Positions 1 to 8,147 of a DNA stretch of 48,311 nt are shown here, in pieces. How positions within the stretch are numbered: the stretch's first letter is position 1; each line of letters starts with the position of its first letter. Origin of the DNA: Bacteroidales bacterium (GTDB lineage Bacteria > Bacteroidota > Bacteroidia > Bacteroidales > Paludibacteraceae); contig JALFZG010000065.1 in the NCBI GenBank assembly GCA_022784645.1, forward strand, positions 1-48,311, written 5' to 3'. The position numbers and the translations under genes are program-made. The notes under the pieces were generated by a model. That model did not search any database and was not told the DNA's origin. It saw nothing but the letters and a program-made list of their open reading frames with translations.

Positions 1-1
1 A

Positions 2-262
2 TATCAAAGATCAAAAAACAGATATCCGTTTAGACGGCGTGCGGGAATCGAGCCACACTTTGGCCACCTGAAATCGGACTACCGTATGCAGGATAACTAT
101 CTCTATGGCAAAGCATCGTCAACGATTAATGCCATGATGGCTGCTACTGCATGGAATCTGATGAAGATGATGAGGAAACTCAAGCATCTTTTTGCAGATT
201 TTTGGATGACGATTTTAAACTACCTATATCAGCCTATGCTCCAGGTTGTTTACCAAAGGTAG
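2..262 (+). CDS. IS5-family-type transposase, C-terminal fragment (cut by window start)
   Basis: An open frame entering from the left edge encodes the last 86 residues of a DDE transposase. It contains RRAGIEPHFGHLKSDYRM followed by an INAMMAATAWNLMKMM segment, the typical C-terminal catalytic-glutamate region of IS5-type transposases (the E of the DDE triad is in GIEP). The stop TAG is at 260-262. The N-terminal part with the two aspartates lies outside the window, so I cannot say whether the element is intact. I could not identify its right terminal inverted repeat. Contigs often break in multicopy insertion sequences, which may be why the window begins here. The 98-residue frame at 151-447 overlaps it in another phase and is not a gene. 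Confidence 0.85.
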   Translation, partial: YQRSKNRYPFRRRAGIEPHFGHLKSDYRMQDNYLYGKASSTINAMMAATAWNLMKMMRKLKHLFADFWMTILNYLYQPMLQVVYQR

Positions 263-289
263 AAATTAAGGAGCGACTATTTAATTGCT

Positions 290-490
290 TGACGCAATCT
301 CTACATTCTCCCTTCAAACCACTACTTTTCTCCACGCTTTCTCCACTCATTCTCCACTCTATTCCCACACTCTCTCCACGCATCCTCCACTCATCTAGCT
401 TGCAGGTAGCTTTCACTGAGCTTGCAAACAAGCTAGATACAAGCTAGATACAAGCTAGATGAACGTGCGCTGAACGAATAATGCGAGGAG
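290..490. repeat. Intergenic word-repeat block with three 11-bp CAAGCTAGAT units
   Basis: Downstream of the transposase there is no gene. The sequence is built from recurring short words: TCTCCAC/TCCAC words at about 325-390, ATCTAGCTTG at 393-402, then three perfect tandem copies of ACAAGCTAGAT at 428-438, 439-449 and 450-460, then GAACGTGCGCTGAACGAATAATG. The ATCTAGCTTG word is the reverse complement of the unit core, so hairpins can form. The same modules recur in inverted order at 42545-42780, and the TCCTC/TCATCG words recur near 7470-7530. Confidence 0.7.
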
Positions 491-545
491 GAAATAGAGT
501 CATAAATAGTTGTAGAATTGACTCTTTCTTTGCATCTATTTCAAT

Positions 546-582
546 AAAAAAAAGCAGTCTAATTATCCGAAAATTAGGCTGC
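546..582 (-). terminator. Rho-independent terminator, minus strand
   Basis: An 11-bp stem, with one G-T wobble, pairs 554-564 (GCAGTCTAATT) with 572-582 (AATTAGGCTGC) around a 7-nt loop. On the minus strand it is followed by an eight-T run (A-run at 546-553 on the plus strand). This is a strong terminator for transcription coming from higher coordinates, where only the gene remnant at 647-727 is visible, so it probably marks the end of a former or degraded transcription unit. Confidence 0.75.
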
Positions 583-646
583 CTTATTACTAAGAATATT
601 CAGGTAATCTATTACGACTGGAGTAATAGATGGTGAAACTATTTGA

Positions 647-727
647 TCAAACAGCTATTGCATGCTCGTATAAGTATTCAGGAGCAATATCTATTTTGCC
701 ATTCTCCCAAGAAACAGTCCAACCATG
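647..727 (-). pseudogene. C-terminal remnant of a small DUF2442-like protein
   Basis: On the minus strand, the 24 codons before a TGA at 647-649 read GWTVSWENGKIDIAPEYLYE followed by HAIAV. This resembles the C-terminus of DUF2442-type small proteins, whose ends commonly read like WPNGADIAPE.LY; that match is from memory. Upstream in the same frame a stop (TAG) appears immediately, inside the GGTGGGTTC-type repeat that starts at 727. I infer that the gene was interrupted or eroded at the repeat. The minus-strand terminator at 546-582 is correctly placed for it. No start codon or intact N-terminus is visible. Confidence 0.4.
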
Positions 728-810
728 TGGGTTCTAATAATTCCCCTATTCGAAAAGATAATGATTAATTGTGGGTAAACGTATTAAAGCCAATTTGCGA
801 ACCCACCTTA
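727..810. repeat. GGTGGGTTC...GAACCCACC element, long form, copy 1
   Basis: Starts GTGGGTTCTAATAATTCCCC at 727 and ends TTTGCGAACCCACCTT near 809. The ends are inverted repeats of each other, and an inner pair (CCC near 744, GTGGG near 771) suggests a nested hairpin. It resembles copy 2 at 986-1075 along its length and copy 3 at 7917-7955 at the ends only. It abuts the DUF2442-like remnant. Confidence 0.7.
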
Positions 811-912
811 AAATTATTGGTTCATAGACGGAGGACTACGATGGCGATAGTGATGCAGTAGAGAGAGAAAATGGGGGATTTGAGTGAAAAATGCAGTAAA
901 ATAGGGAAAATA

Positions 913-944
913 TTTGCTCGAATGAAAAATAATTTGTAACTTTG
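913..944 (+). promoter_or_regulatory. Bacteroidota-type promoter, probably for the 1291-7226 operon
   Basis: TTTG at 913-916 and TAACTTTG at 937-944 with a 20-nt spacer match the Bacteroidota sigma-ABfr consensus. Transcription would begin near 950, leaving a leader of about 340 nt before the ATG at 1291. That leader contains repeat copy 2 (986-1075), so the element would be transcribed and could fold. Confidence 0.65.
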
Positions 945-985
945 CATCGATTTTACGGAATATATACTATTTGAAGACATAATAT

Positions 986-1075
986 AGGGTGGGTTCTAAA
1001 AATTCCCACTTTCGATAAAATATATAATTGGTGGGTAACAAGATTATATTTCATAGCGAATTTGCGGACCCACCT
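986..1075. repeat. GGTGGGTTC...GAACCCACC element, long form, copy 2
   Basis: Begins AGGGTGGGTTCTAAAAATTC at 986 and ends GAATTTGCGGACCCACC near 1074. The outer arms pair (GGTGGGTTC with GGACCCACC) and an inner pair (TTCCCAC near 1003, GGTGGGTAA near 1030) gives a second stem. It lies in the predicted leader of the five-gene operon starting at 1291. Confidence 0.7.
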
Positions 1076-1290
1076 AACAACTTTTGTAAATTTCTGCATG
1101 TCAGATTGATATTTTCGACGTGTTTTGCGAGATTTACATAAAAGTCAACTCTCGAAACGAATCCCATGCTTCGCGAGTTGTAGTGTGTGTGCTTGCAAAA
1201 AAAAGGTTGTTGGGCAACCAACGAAACGATGATATTTCTGTAAACAAAACACTTGTATCACTATCAACGAATTTAGTAGAAAATCATTAT

Positions 1291-2124
1291 ATGCATAGTT
1301 TCAAGCCATATTGGATTATTATTTGTATGCTTATTTTGTCGGCCATTGCCTCTGCTCAAAACGTGCAGAATGTGGCCGTTCGCCAGGTGGACACAACCAT
1401 CGAGATTACGTATGATTTGGATGCGGATGCTGTTGTGAGTGTGTCAGCCTTTTCGGGTTATAAGGCGCTAAAAATGGAGCATCTTGAAGGTGCCATAGGA
1501 GAAGTAACAGCAGGCAACAAGTGTAAAATTATTTGGAACGTATTAGAGGACTACAACGATTTTGTTTTTGACAATGTCTGTTTTACAGTATCTGCTGCAC
1601 CTGCAAAGGGTGGTAATCGAACGATTTTTACTGCTCAATATGGCTATGGCGCCATTCCGCAGCACTCGGGTGGTTTGCTGATTGGCCAGAAGTATAAATA
1701 TGCTGGTTGGTATGCAAGTTTCCGAAGCAATTTTTCGTTTAAGCAACCTACAAATAACTTATCCTGCGACAAAGGAGGTCTCGTCAATGGAATGTTGCCT
1801 CTTTACTCTGGCTCTCGCCAACAGAGCCATATGTTGGTCACTGCCGGTTTGCTGGTGGATCTTACAGGCAACCATTGGCGCAAGTCGATGCTGGCCTTGT
1901 ATTTGGGTGCGGGCTATGGGTGGCGTTATTCGCTTTGGGAAACAACCAGAGGACAACTGATTCGCTATAATCCTACTTATTATCATGGTGTAGCCGCTCA
2001 AGCGGGCGTAATGGGCAGCATTAGAGGGCTGACCTTGAGTGCTGGCGTTGCTACAATTGGGTTTAACTATTTGGAATTAGAAGTTGGTATAGGTTATACG
2101 ATTAATCACAAAAGCAAGAAATGA
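1291..2124 (+). CDS. Secreted protein with N-terminal beta domain and outer-membrane-barrel-like C-terminus
   Basis: Encodes 277 residues from the ATG at 1291; an in-frame ATG at 1120 exists but would put the signal peptide in the middle, so I reject it. Residues 1-22 form a signal peptide ending ASAQ. Residues about 23-105 read like a small beta-sandwich (QVDTTIEITYDLDADAVVSV), a module I associate with Bacteroidales proteins that also carry sulfatase-modifying-factor domains. From about residue 115 there are alternating Gly/Tyr/Trp strands (YGYGAIPQHSGG, ALYLGAGYGWRYS, LEVGIGYTI) typical of a small outer-membrane barrel. It is the first gene of a five-gene same-strand run; the next start is 1 bp after its stop. 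Exact function unknown. The downstream PEGA/SUMF protein at 5421 is a natural partner. Confidence 0.7.
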   Translation: MHSFKPYWIIICMLILSAIASAQNVQNVAVRQVDTTIEITYDLDADAVVSVSAFSGYKALKMEHLEGAIGEVTAGNKCKIIWNVLEDYNDFVFDNVCFTVSAAPAKGGNRTIFTAQYGYGAIPQHSGGLLIGQKYKYAGWYASFRSNFSFKQPTNNLSCDKGGLVNGMLPLYSGSRQQSHMLVTAGLLVDLTGNHWRKSMLALYLGAGYGWRYSLWETTRGQLIRYNPTYYHGVAAQAGVMGSIRGLTLSAGVATIGFNYLELEVGIGYTINHKSKK

Positions 2125-2125
2125 T

Positions 2126-3106
2126 ATGAAATTCGCTCATTATATGATGATATTGCTTGCGCTTGCATTATGTGCTTGCACGCAAGAGGAATCAATCCCG
2201 GCGTTAGGCCCGGTGTGGGTAGATAGCTACGTTGAGCCACATTATACCACGGCCGATGTGTCAATCATGTGCGATATTCCAAATGGGATGGAGAATTATC
2301 TGGAGTATTATCTTTGCTATTCAAACGTTGGAATGAATAATCCTCGTGAGCAAAAGATGACCTTCAGCAATGGCATCTGCAGTTGTAAACTGACCGGGTT
2401 AGAAGCAGGAACTGATTATGATTGTCAGTTCAAGATTGTTGGTTTCAATTCAGACGCAATACAGGAAGTTCGCGCGTTCCAAACGTATCCCTTTGAATGG
2501 GCGGATGTTCGTACTGACCAAATTATTTCCTATAGTCACAACAATGCCATTGTGAGCATCTCGTTGCATTATTGGGGAACGGATATTGTTCCTGAATGGG
2601 GGGTGTGCTATGGCACTCATCCTACTGTGGAATATGAAGACAATCGAATTGAATATTCTGGCACCACGGCATATAATACTCCTAATACATGTACTATTAA
2701 TGTGCCGAATTTGGAAGATGGCGTTACGTACTACGTAAGGGCTTATGCGAAGAACGGTTGGGGTGTATCTTATGGCCAAGAACTGAGTTTTACGACTATT
2801 AGTCTGTATGCTATCCCAACAGTAGAAACCATAGACGTATCATCGGTTTCGGCTAATGCAGCCATCTGTTATGGAAAAGTAGTAGAAGATGGCAGCTTTG
2901 CAGTTGAGAATAGAGGTTTCTGCTTTGACGTAACTGAAAATCCTACCATTCAGAATACGATTGCAGAGTCATCCGTTGTGGGTGTGGGCAATTTCTCTTG
3001 CGTATTGCAGGGACTCAAATCGAAAACTACTTATTACGTACGGGCTTATGCTACCAATGCCAAAGGTACAGCCTACGGTAATCAGATAACTTTCACCACG
3101 AAATAA
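2126..3106 (+). CDS. Lipoprotein with repeated fibronectin type III-like domains
   Basis: 326 residues. The N-terminus has a lipobox, LALCAC, with the lipidated cysteine at residue 18. The rest consists of three Fn3-like beta domains of about 95 residues. The last two end in the same signature (TYYVRAYAKNGWGVSYGQEL and TYYVRAYATNAKGTAYGNQI), each closing with a TFTT strand. Such domains are common in surface lipoproteins of Bacteroidales and usually mediate protein or glycan contacts; no catalytic motif is visible. It starts 1 bp after the barrel protein and stops 8 bp before the next gene, so it is almost certainly co-transcribed. The ligand is unknown. Confidence 0.75.
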   Translation: MKFAHYMMILLALALCACTQEESIPALGPVWVDSYVEPHYTTADVSIMCDIPNGMENYLEYYLCYSNVGMNNPREQKMTFSNGICSCKLTGLEAGTDYDCQFKIVGFNSDAIQEVRAFQTYPFEWADVRTDQIISYSHNNAIVSISLHYWGTDIVPEWGVCYGTHPTVEYEDNRIEYSGTTAYNTPNTCTINVPNLEDGVTYYVRAYAKNGWGVSYGQELSFTTISLYAIPTVETIDVSSVSANAAICYGKVVEDGSFAVENRGFCFDVTENPTIQNTIAESSVVGVGNFSCVLQGLKSKTTYYVRAYATNAKGTAYGNQITFTTK

Positions 3107-3114
3107 CAGCCATT

Positions 3115-3582
3115 ATGAAAATGATTCGTTTATTTGTCTTGTTAGCAATGGTCTTTTCGGTTGGGCAGACAGTAGCTCAATCTACGGTGACTACTGCCCC
3201 TATGCGTTTTAATATCGTTAAGGAGGCCGTTTTGCCGATGTTGGAAATCGTACCGGGTTCGGTAACGTTTGTCGATTCCAACCATAATGGCGTGATTGAT
3301 GCCAATGAAGTATGCTATCTTCGTTTTCTTGTGAAGAACTCCGGAAAAGGCAATGGTGAAGGTTGTCGCACCATCGTGGAGGCCACGGGTACGACGGATG
3401 GTATCGTCATCAAGGAGGCATTTTTGCCTACAATATCAAAAGGACAAGAGATAGAGGTGAGGGTTCCTATCGAAGCCAATGGGCAAACCAAGACTGGTGA
3501 GATAGCGCTGAAAATCAAAGTACGCGACCCCAATGGCTTTGAAACGAAAGACGTACAATATCGAATTGGTACACGCAAATAA
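3115..3582 (+). CDS. Small secreted protein with an Asp/Asn-rich loop and CARDB-like fold
   Basis: 155 residues with a signal peptide ending TVAQ near residue 22. The mature part contains [12 protein letters not shown] (residues about 61-72), a dockerin/EF-hand-like calcium loop pattern, followed by [16 protein letters not shown] and further strands as in CARDB-type or conserved-repeat beta domains. I recall similar segments at the end of Bacteroidales caspase-like and SUMF-like surface proteins, but here it stands alone. It is the third gene of the exported-protein run, 13 bp before the LRR protein. No enzymatic role can be read from it. Confidence 0.6.
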   Translation: MKMIRLFVLLAMVFSVGQTVAQSTVTTAPMRFNIVKEAVLPMLEIVPGSVTFVDSNHNGVIDANEVCYLRFLVKNSGKGNGEGCRTIVEATGTTDGIVIKEAFLPTISKGQEIEVRVPIEANGQTKTGEIALKIKVRDPNGFETKDVQYRIGTRK

Positions 3583-3595
3583 AATTTTTGATAGT

Positions 3596-5377
3596 ATGAA
3601 AATAAAGGTGATATTTCTCTATATTGGATTGTTTGTGTTTCTGAGTAATGCTTTTGCTCAGACAGTAGAAATCGATGGAATAGCATATAATCTATCTTCA
3701 GATTTGACGGCATCGGTTACGGAAAAATCCCCACGCTATTCAGGTGATATTACGATTCCATCTACGGTTACATACAATGGAATCAATTATAGCGTTACCT
3801 CGATAGGATATCGAGCTTTCCGCGATTGCGACGGTTTGACTTCGACTACTATCCCCAACAGTGTTACCTCGATAGGAAATAGTGCTTTCTATGGTTGCTA
3901 CGGTTTGACTTCGATTACTATCCCTAATAGCGTTACCTCGATAGGATATGATGCTTTCCGGTTCTGCGAGAGCTTGACTTCGATAACTATCCCCAATAGC
4001 GTTACCTCGATTGGACATAGTGCTTTCGGCGGTTGCGCGGGTTTGACTTCGATTATCGTTGAATTAGGAAATTCCGTGTATGATAGTCGAAATAATTGCA
4101 ACGCTATTATCAAAACATCTACAAATATGCTTATTGCTGGTTGTAAAAACACGGTTATCCCCAACAGTGTTACCTCGATAGGAAATGATGCTTTCCGCTA
4201 TTGCGATAGCTTGACTTCGATAACTATCCCTAATAGTGTTACCTCGATAGGAAATAGTGCTTTCTATGGTTGCTACGGTTTGACTTCGATTACTATCCAT
4301 AATAGCGTTACCTCGATAGGAGATTATGCTTTCTTTGATTGCGACGGTTTGACTTCGATAACTATCCCTAATAGTGTTACCTCGATTGGAAGTTATGCTT
4401 TCCAATCGTGCGACGGTTTGACTTCGATTACTATCCCCAATAGCGTTACGTCAATGGGGAATAGTGTATTCCCCGTCAATGGACAATTATCATTTATTTT
4501 AGTAGATAACGCTACTCCTCCTATAGTTAGTCAGACAGGCTCCTATTCGACTTCATTTTACAATAGTGTGAACCTATGTGTTCCAGCTGGTTCGATTAAT
4601 ACCTATAGGAATGCATCTTTCTGGGGAAATTTTCAAAACATTAATCCGCTTCCATCCGTGACCGTACAGGCTGATCATGGTGATGCAACCATTTCGTATC
4701 AATCGCTTACAGATGCGGAGGTGTTGATAACACCCCATTACGGCTATCATTTCACGCAATGGTCAGATGGTAACACGGACAATCCTCGCAATGTAATCGT
4801 TGCGCAGAATGCTACATATACGGCTATGTTTGCTAAGAATAGCTATAAAATCACTACTCAGTCAACTGTTTCACAGGTATGCGCTATTTCTGCCCCTATG
4901 CAAGCTGAATATCTTGACACTGTGGAAATCGTTGTTTCGATTCTTGATTCATCGTATCGATTTAGATATTGGAATGATGGTAATACAGAGAATCCACGCA
5001 GGGTCGTACTTACTCAAGATACAGCCTTTATTGCAACGGTTAGCAATCAATATGTACTTTCGGGGGTGTCTGAGCATGGTACCATTACAGGAGCGGGAGA
5101 ATATCCTTATGGCAGTTATGTGATGCTTGCTGTTATCCCAGATAATGGATATAAGTTTTTGCGATGGAGCGATGGCACAATTTATAATCCTTATTCACTT
5201 GTATTAGAGAAGGATGTTATGGTTGAGGCTATCATGGAGCCTGTAGCTTCAGAAGTCGATGAGCATGAAAGCGATGACCATTCTGCTACGAAAATCATGA
5301 AGGATGGCGCAATTTACATCATCAAGAATGGTCAGATGTATAATCTATACGGAACGCTGATTGAAGGAACGGAATAA
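3596..5377 (+). CDS. BspA-type leucine-rich-repeat surface protein with InlB-like repeats
   Basis: 593 residues from the ATG at 3596; the longer in-frame start at 3533 lies before the signal peptide and overlaps the previous gene. The signal peptide ends AFAQ. After a short adaptor come eight 23-residue LRR_5/BspA repeats (consensus [20 protein letters not shown]) plus one degenerate copy, interrupted after the fourth by a non-repeat insert. Residues about 370-560 hold divergent InlB B-type repeats ([42 protein letters not shown]). The last 25 residues contain [17 protein letters not shown], which closely resembles the tail of the acetylesterase at 19123-20994 and may be a sorting signal. BspA proteins are adhesins. 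The DNA repeats are nearly identical 69-bp units, so copy number may vary. Confidence 0.88.
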   Translation: MKIKVIFLYIGLFVFLSNAFAQTVEIDGIAYNLSSDLTASVTEKSPRYSGDITIPSTVTYNGINYSVTSIGYRAFRDCDGLTSTTIPNSVTSIGNSAFYGCYGLTSITIPNSVTSIGYDAFRFCESLTSITIPNSVTSIGHSAFGGCAGLTSIIVELGNSVYDSRNNCNAIIKTSTNMLIAGCKNTVIPNSVTSIGNDAFRYCDSLTSITIPNSVTSIGNSAFYGCYGLTSITIHNSVTSIGDYAFFDCDGLTSITIPNSVTSIGSYAFQSCDGLTSITIPNSVTSMGNSVFPVNGQLSFILVDNATPPIVSQTGSYSTSFYNSVNLCVPAGSINTYRNASFWGNFQNINPLPSVTVQADHGDATISYQSLTDAEVLITPHYGYHFTQWSDGNTDNPRNVIVAQNATYTAMFAKNSYKITTQSTVSQVCAISAPMQAEYLDTVEIVVSILDSSYRFRYWNDGNTENPRRVVLTQDTAFIATVSNQYVLSGVSEHGTITGAGEYPYGSYVMLAVIPDNGYKFLRWSDGTIYNPYSLVLEKDVMVEAIMEPVASEVDEHESDDHSATKIMKDGAIYIIKNGQMYNLYGTLIEGTE

Positions 5378-5420
5378 TTGGTGACTTGTTTTTATGCATT
5401 TACTTTTTTCTATATTTAAA

Positions 5421-7226
5421 ATGAGAAAACTATCCATATTTTTCTTTTTTATACTACTGTCAACGCTCACTTTTGGGCAGAAAATGACTGTTGAATCCTT
5501 TGAGGAATTACCTCTGGATATTATTGCTCGTACGAATGTGCGTCTTGATAATAATGATGTTCCTGCCGCTGTGGTTCGAGTAAGAATAGTTTTGCAAGAT
5601 GTGGTATTCAAAGGTGCGGTAATAGGTGAACCGGTGTATGGAATAGGTGAGTACCTTGTTTATCTGGCAGATGGCACAAAAAAATTCACTGTACACCACA
5701 AAGATTTTCTACCACTTGATGTGGTTTTTAAGGACTATGGTATCGATCATGTAGAAGGAAAATCAACGTATTGTCTTACGATTATTGTGGATAACAGCCA
5801 GTTCAAACAGCAGCCAACGGGTAATTATTTTATTTTGAAGGTGCTTCCTACGACAGCTCGTGTATTGATAAATGGTGAACCGAAAACCATACAATCTGAT
5901 GGTACACTAAAAGAGTATTTGTTGAATGGCAAATATACCTATACGGTTGAGGCTGAAGGGTATAGCCCACAGACGGGCAGTTTTGTCATGACAAGCGAAC
6001 GAAAAGAGTTAGCAATAACCCTTAAATCGGCTAAGGCGTTATTGACTGTTAAGACCACTACTCCGGGTGCGCGTATTTATATCAATGAAGAAGATAGAGG
6101 GGAAAACCAATGGCAAGGCGAACTGATGCCTGCTACCTATTTGATTGAGGTTCGAAAAGACGGTTTTCGTTCGGTTACTCAGTCTGTAACGTTAGCCAAA
6201 CAAGAGAAGAGAGAAGTGGTTCTTCCTGCTCTTATGCCTTTAAGCGGTTCATTGAATGTGGATTTTGAGCCGATAGATGCCAATGTATATTTGGATGGAA
6301 AGTTGGTAGGAAAATCACCCAATATTTTTCCAGAAATATTGGTGGGTAAGCATTCTATCAAAATTACTAAGGATGGTTTTGCTGATTATGAAGGAGAAGT
6401 GTCAGTACAGGAAAACCAACAAACATCGGTGGTTGGTAGACTCCAAAAGAAACAACCAGTCGCTAAGGAGGTTTCCGACAACAAAAGTCTTACCTTTGTA
6501 GTGCAAGGTGTTAAGTTTACGTTGGTCAAAGTGCAAGGTGGCACGTTTACTATGGGTGCTACAAGCGAGCAGGGAAATGATGCAGAGAGTGATGAGCGTC
6601 CTGCTCAGCAAGTGACCCTGAGTGACTATTATATCGGTCAGACAGAAGTTACGCAGGCCTTATGGGAAGCTGTGATGCTTGAATCGGTTGAAAGGACGGC
6701 CAATAAAAATGGTTGGGAAAATTGTGGCGTCGGTCTTGACTATCCCATGTGCTATGTGTCTTATGAGGATTGTATTACCTTTATTACTCGTTTGAATAGT
6801 ATATTAGCGAACAAATTAAACGGCAAAAAGTTTGCGCTACCTACCGAAGCCCAATGGGAGTATGCTGCTCGCGGCGGAATTGAGAGCAAAGGCTATAAAT
6901 ATGCCGGTAGTAATCAACTTAGTGCGTTAGCTTGGAGCGAAAGTAACAGTAATCGTTCGACGCATCCTGTAGCTCAAAAACAGCCTAATGAATTAGGACT
7001 TTATGACATGAGCGGCAATGTGTATGAATGGTGCTCCGATTGGTATGGCGACTATAGCATTGCAGAAAAAAAGAATCCTAAAGGGCCTAATCGTGGTTCG
7101 TATCGTGTGATTAGGGGAGGTGCTTGGTGCCACAACGCTGGGTGCTGTCGCGTGTCTTATCGTGCCAACTATCTGCCCACTAACAAGGGGAATGGTATTG
7201 GTTTTCGCCTCTGCCTTATCCCATAG
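5421..7226 (+). CDS. Secreted PEGA-repeat protein with C-terminal formylglycine-generating-enzyme-like domain
   Basis: 601 residues from the ATG at 5421 (MRKLSIFF start); the upstream ATG at 5394 would only add residues before the signal peptide. The signal peptide ends TFGQ. About residues 20-140 form an uncharacterised beta domain. Three PEGA domains follow (LPTTARVLINGEPK, TTPGARIYINEEDRG, FEPIDANVYLDGKLVG), known as extracellular carbohydrate-associated repeats. Residues about 370-601 form a SUMF1/FGE-like fold (FTLVKVQGGTFTMGA, TEVTQALWEAVM, LPTEAQWEYAARGG, GNVYEWCSDW, IGFRLC). The end reads RGGAWCHNAGCCRVSYR, not the paired-cysteine active site of true FGEs, so I call it FGE-like, not an FGE. 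Last gene of the exported-protein cluster, 43 bp after the LRR gene. Confidence 0.85.
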   Translation: MRKLSIFFFFILLSTLTFGQKMTVESFEELPLDIIARTNVRLDNNDVPAAVVRVRIVLQDVVFKGAVIGEPVYGIGEYLVYLADGTKKFTVHHKDFLPLDVVFKDYGIDHVEGKSTYCLTIIVDNSQFKQQPTGNYFILKVLPTTARVLINGEPKTIQSDGTLKEYLLNGKYTYTVEAEGYSPQTGSFVMTSERKELAITLKSAKALLTVKTTTPGARIYINEEDRGENQWQGELMPATYLIEVRKDGFRSVTQSVTLAKQEKREVVLPALMPLSGSLNVDFEPIDANVYLDGKLVGKSPNIFPEILVGKHSIKITKDGFADYEGEVSVQENQQTSVVGRLQKKQPVAKEVSDNKSLTFVVQGVKFTLVKVQGGTFTMGATSEQGNDAESDERPAQQVTLSDYYIGQTEVTQALWEAVMLESVERTANKNGWENCGVGLDYPMCYVSYEDCITFITRLNSILANKLNGKKFALPTEAQWEYAARGGIESKGYKYAGSNQLSALAWSESNSNRSTHPVAQKQPNELGLYDMSGNVYEWCSDWYGDYSIAEKKNPKGPNRGSYRVIRGGAWCHNAGCCRVSYRANYLPTNKGNGIGFRLCLIP

Positions 7227-7659
7227 TGTGGCGCATTGACTAAAGCGAAGCATGTCTACTAGTAGACAGGAGTAAGTGTTCCGGGTTGCCGCTGAACAGC
7301 GATGAGCAGGGTTAAAGGATAGGCGTAGGTGAAAGCTTTTGTTGTGATAGCTTAGAGATTTACGTTGTACTGTAGTTCTGTCAGCCCCAATAAGTTCAAT
7401 AAGTCAACTTTATTGATTAAGGCGTATTCGAAGATTCAAACTATACCCGTATGAGTTCGATAAGGGTTCTCAATGCCTCCTCAATGAGTCCTCATCGCTC
7501 CTCATCGCGTTAGTGTCTCCATCGCTGACGAATGCGAGTGCAAAGGTACTGCTTTTTATCCCTTTCTTAGAGGCCCTGAAAAAGGATAATTTTTAAGTTA
7601 CGGGGTAACAGTTAACACCTTTGAGGCAAATCTCTTGTATTACACGAGCATTTGTGTAC

Positions 7660-7692
7660 GATGGTAATGCGATGGTAATGCGATAGTAATAC
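7660..7692. repeat. 11-bp tandem repeat GATGGTAATGC x3
   Basis: Two identical units GATGGTAATGC (7660-7670, 7671-7681), one variant GATAGTAATAC (7682-7692) and a partial GATGC. It sits 27 bp before the large palindrome and outside any gene. Iterated 11-bp words are about one helical turn apart, so a protein-binding array is possible but unproven. Confidence 0.7.
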
Positions 7693-7718
7693 GATGCAGA
7701 ATGTTTGGACTACTATTT

Positions 7719-7754
7719 TTTTTTGCGTAACATCGCGTTACGTTACGCAAAAAA
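7719..7754. terminator. Perfect 13-bp inverted repeat, possible bidirectional terminator
   Basis: TTTTTTGCGTAAC at 7719-7731 pairs perfectly with GTTACGCAAAAAA at 7742-7754 around a 10-nt loop. The A/T tracts at both arms would give a U-run on either strand, so it could terminate transcription in both directions between the exported-protein operon and the barrel gene at 8148. A protein-binding palindrome is the alternative. Confidence 0.5.
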
Positions 7755-7916
7755 CGTAATTGTCTTTCCTGAAAACACAGACACTAAAATTTTGGTCTGA
7801 CCCAAAACTACCGATTTGCGGAAGTAAAGTAGCCTCTTTCTCATATAAGCAGATTTTTTAGTGTCTACTTTTTTCAGATAAAACACATATTATAGCAAAA
7901 TTAACGTTAACAAGTT

Positions 7917-7955
7917 AAGGTGGGTTCTAAAAATGAATTTGCGAACCTACCTTAA
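7917..7955. repeat. GGTGGGTTC...GAACCTACC element, short form, copy 3
   Basis: AAGGTGGGTTCTAAAAATGA starts at 7917, and GAATTTGCGAACCTACCTTAA overlaps its end and stops near 7955. It keeps both ends of copies 1 and 2 but lacks the roughly 50-bp middle. The ends are inverted repeats, so it would fold into one simple hairpin. It lies about 125 bp upstream of the promoter of the 8148 barrel gene. Confidence 0.7.
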
Positions 7956-8079
7956 ATCTTGATTAATCTTGTTCATAAAAATAAAAGTGCATGCGTTTTG
8001 ATGGAGCGATAACAAATATGCATAACCTTAGTATAAAAATGCAGATAATTAAGATTTTTTAAAAAAAATACAAAAAAGA

Positions 8080-8111
8080 TTTGTATATTTCAAATAATTG
8101 TAGTAACTTTG
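8080..8111 (+). promoter_or_regulatory. Promoter of the small outer-membrane barrel gene
   Basis: TTTG at 8080-8083 and TAACTTTG at 8104-8111, 20-nt spacer, a near-perfect Bacteroidota promoter 36 bp before the ATG at 8148. Confidence 0.85.
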
Positions 8112-8147
8112 CAGCGTCAAATAGCATTCACTAAATATTTTTATAAT

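Larger units (their letters stand above)
7227..7916. other. Gene-free, repeat-rich intergenic stretch
   Basis: No credible gene in about 690 bp. Visible structure: the palindrome TCTACTAGTAGA around 7246-7257; TCCTCAATG/TCCTCATCG words at about 7465-7510 related to those at 42660-42780; an isolated CAAAGGTA (minus-strand -7 box) at 7541-7548 without a matching -33; an 11-bp tandem repeat at 7660-7692; a perfect 13-bp hairpin at 7719-7754; and GTGTCTACTTTTTTCAG near 7861, which recurs in the 18.7-22.6 kb island. Confidence 0.6.

Noticed and set aside
151..447. 98-residue open frame overlapping the transposase tail
   Set aside because: Out of phase with the transposase and mostly within word repeats; no signal of coding.
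3780..4475. CRISPR-like direct repeats
   Set aside because: The 69-bp repeats are in frame and encode LRR units of a BspA protein.
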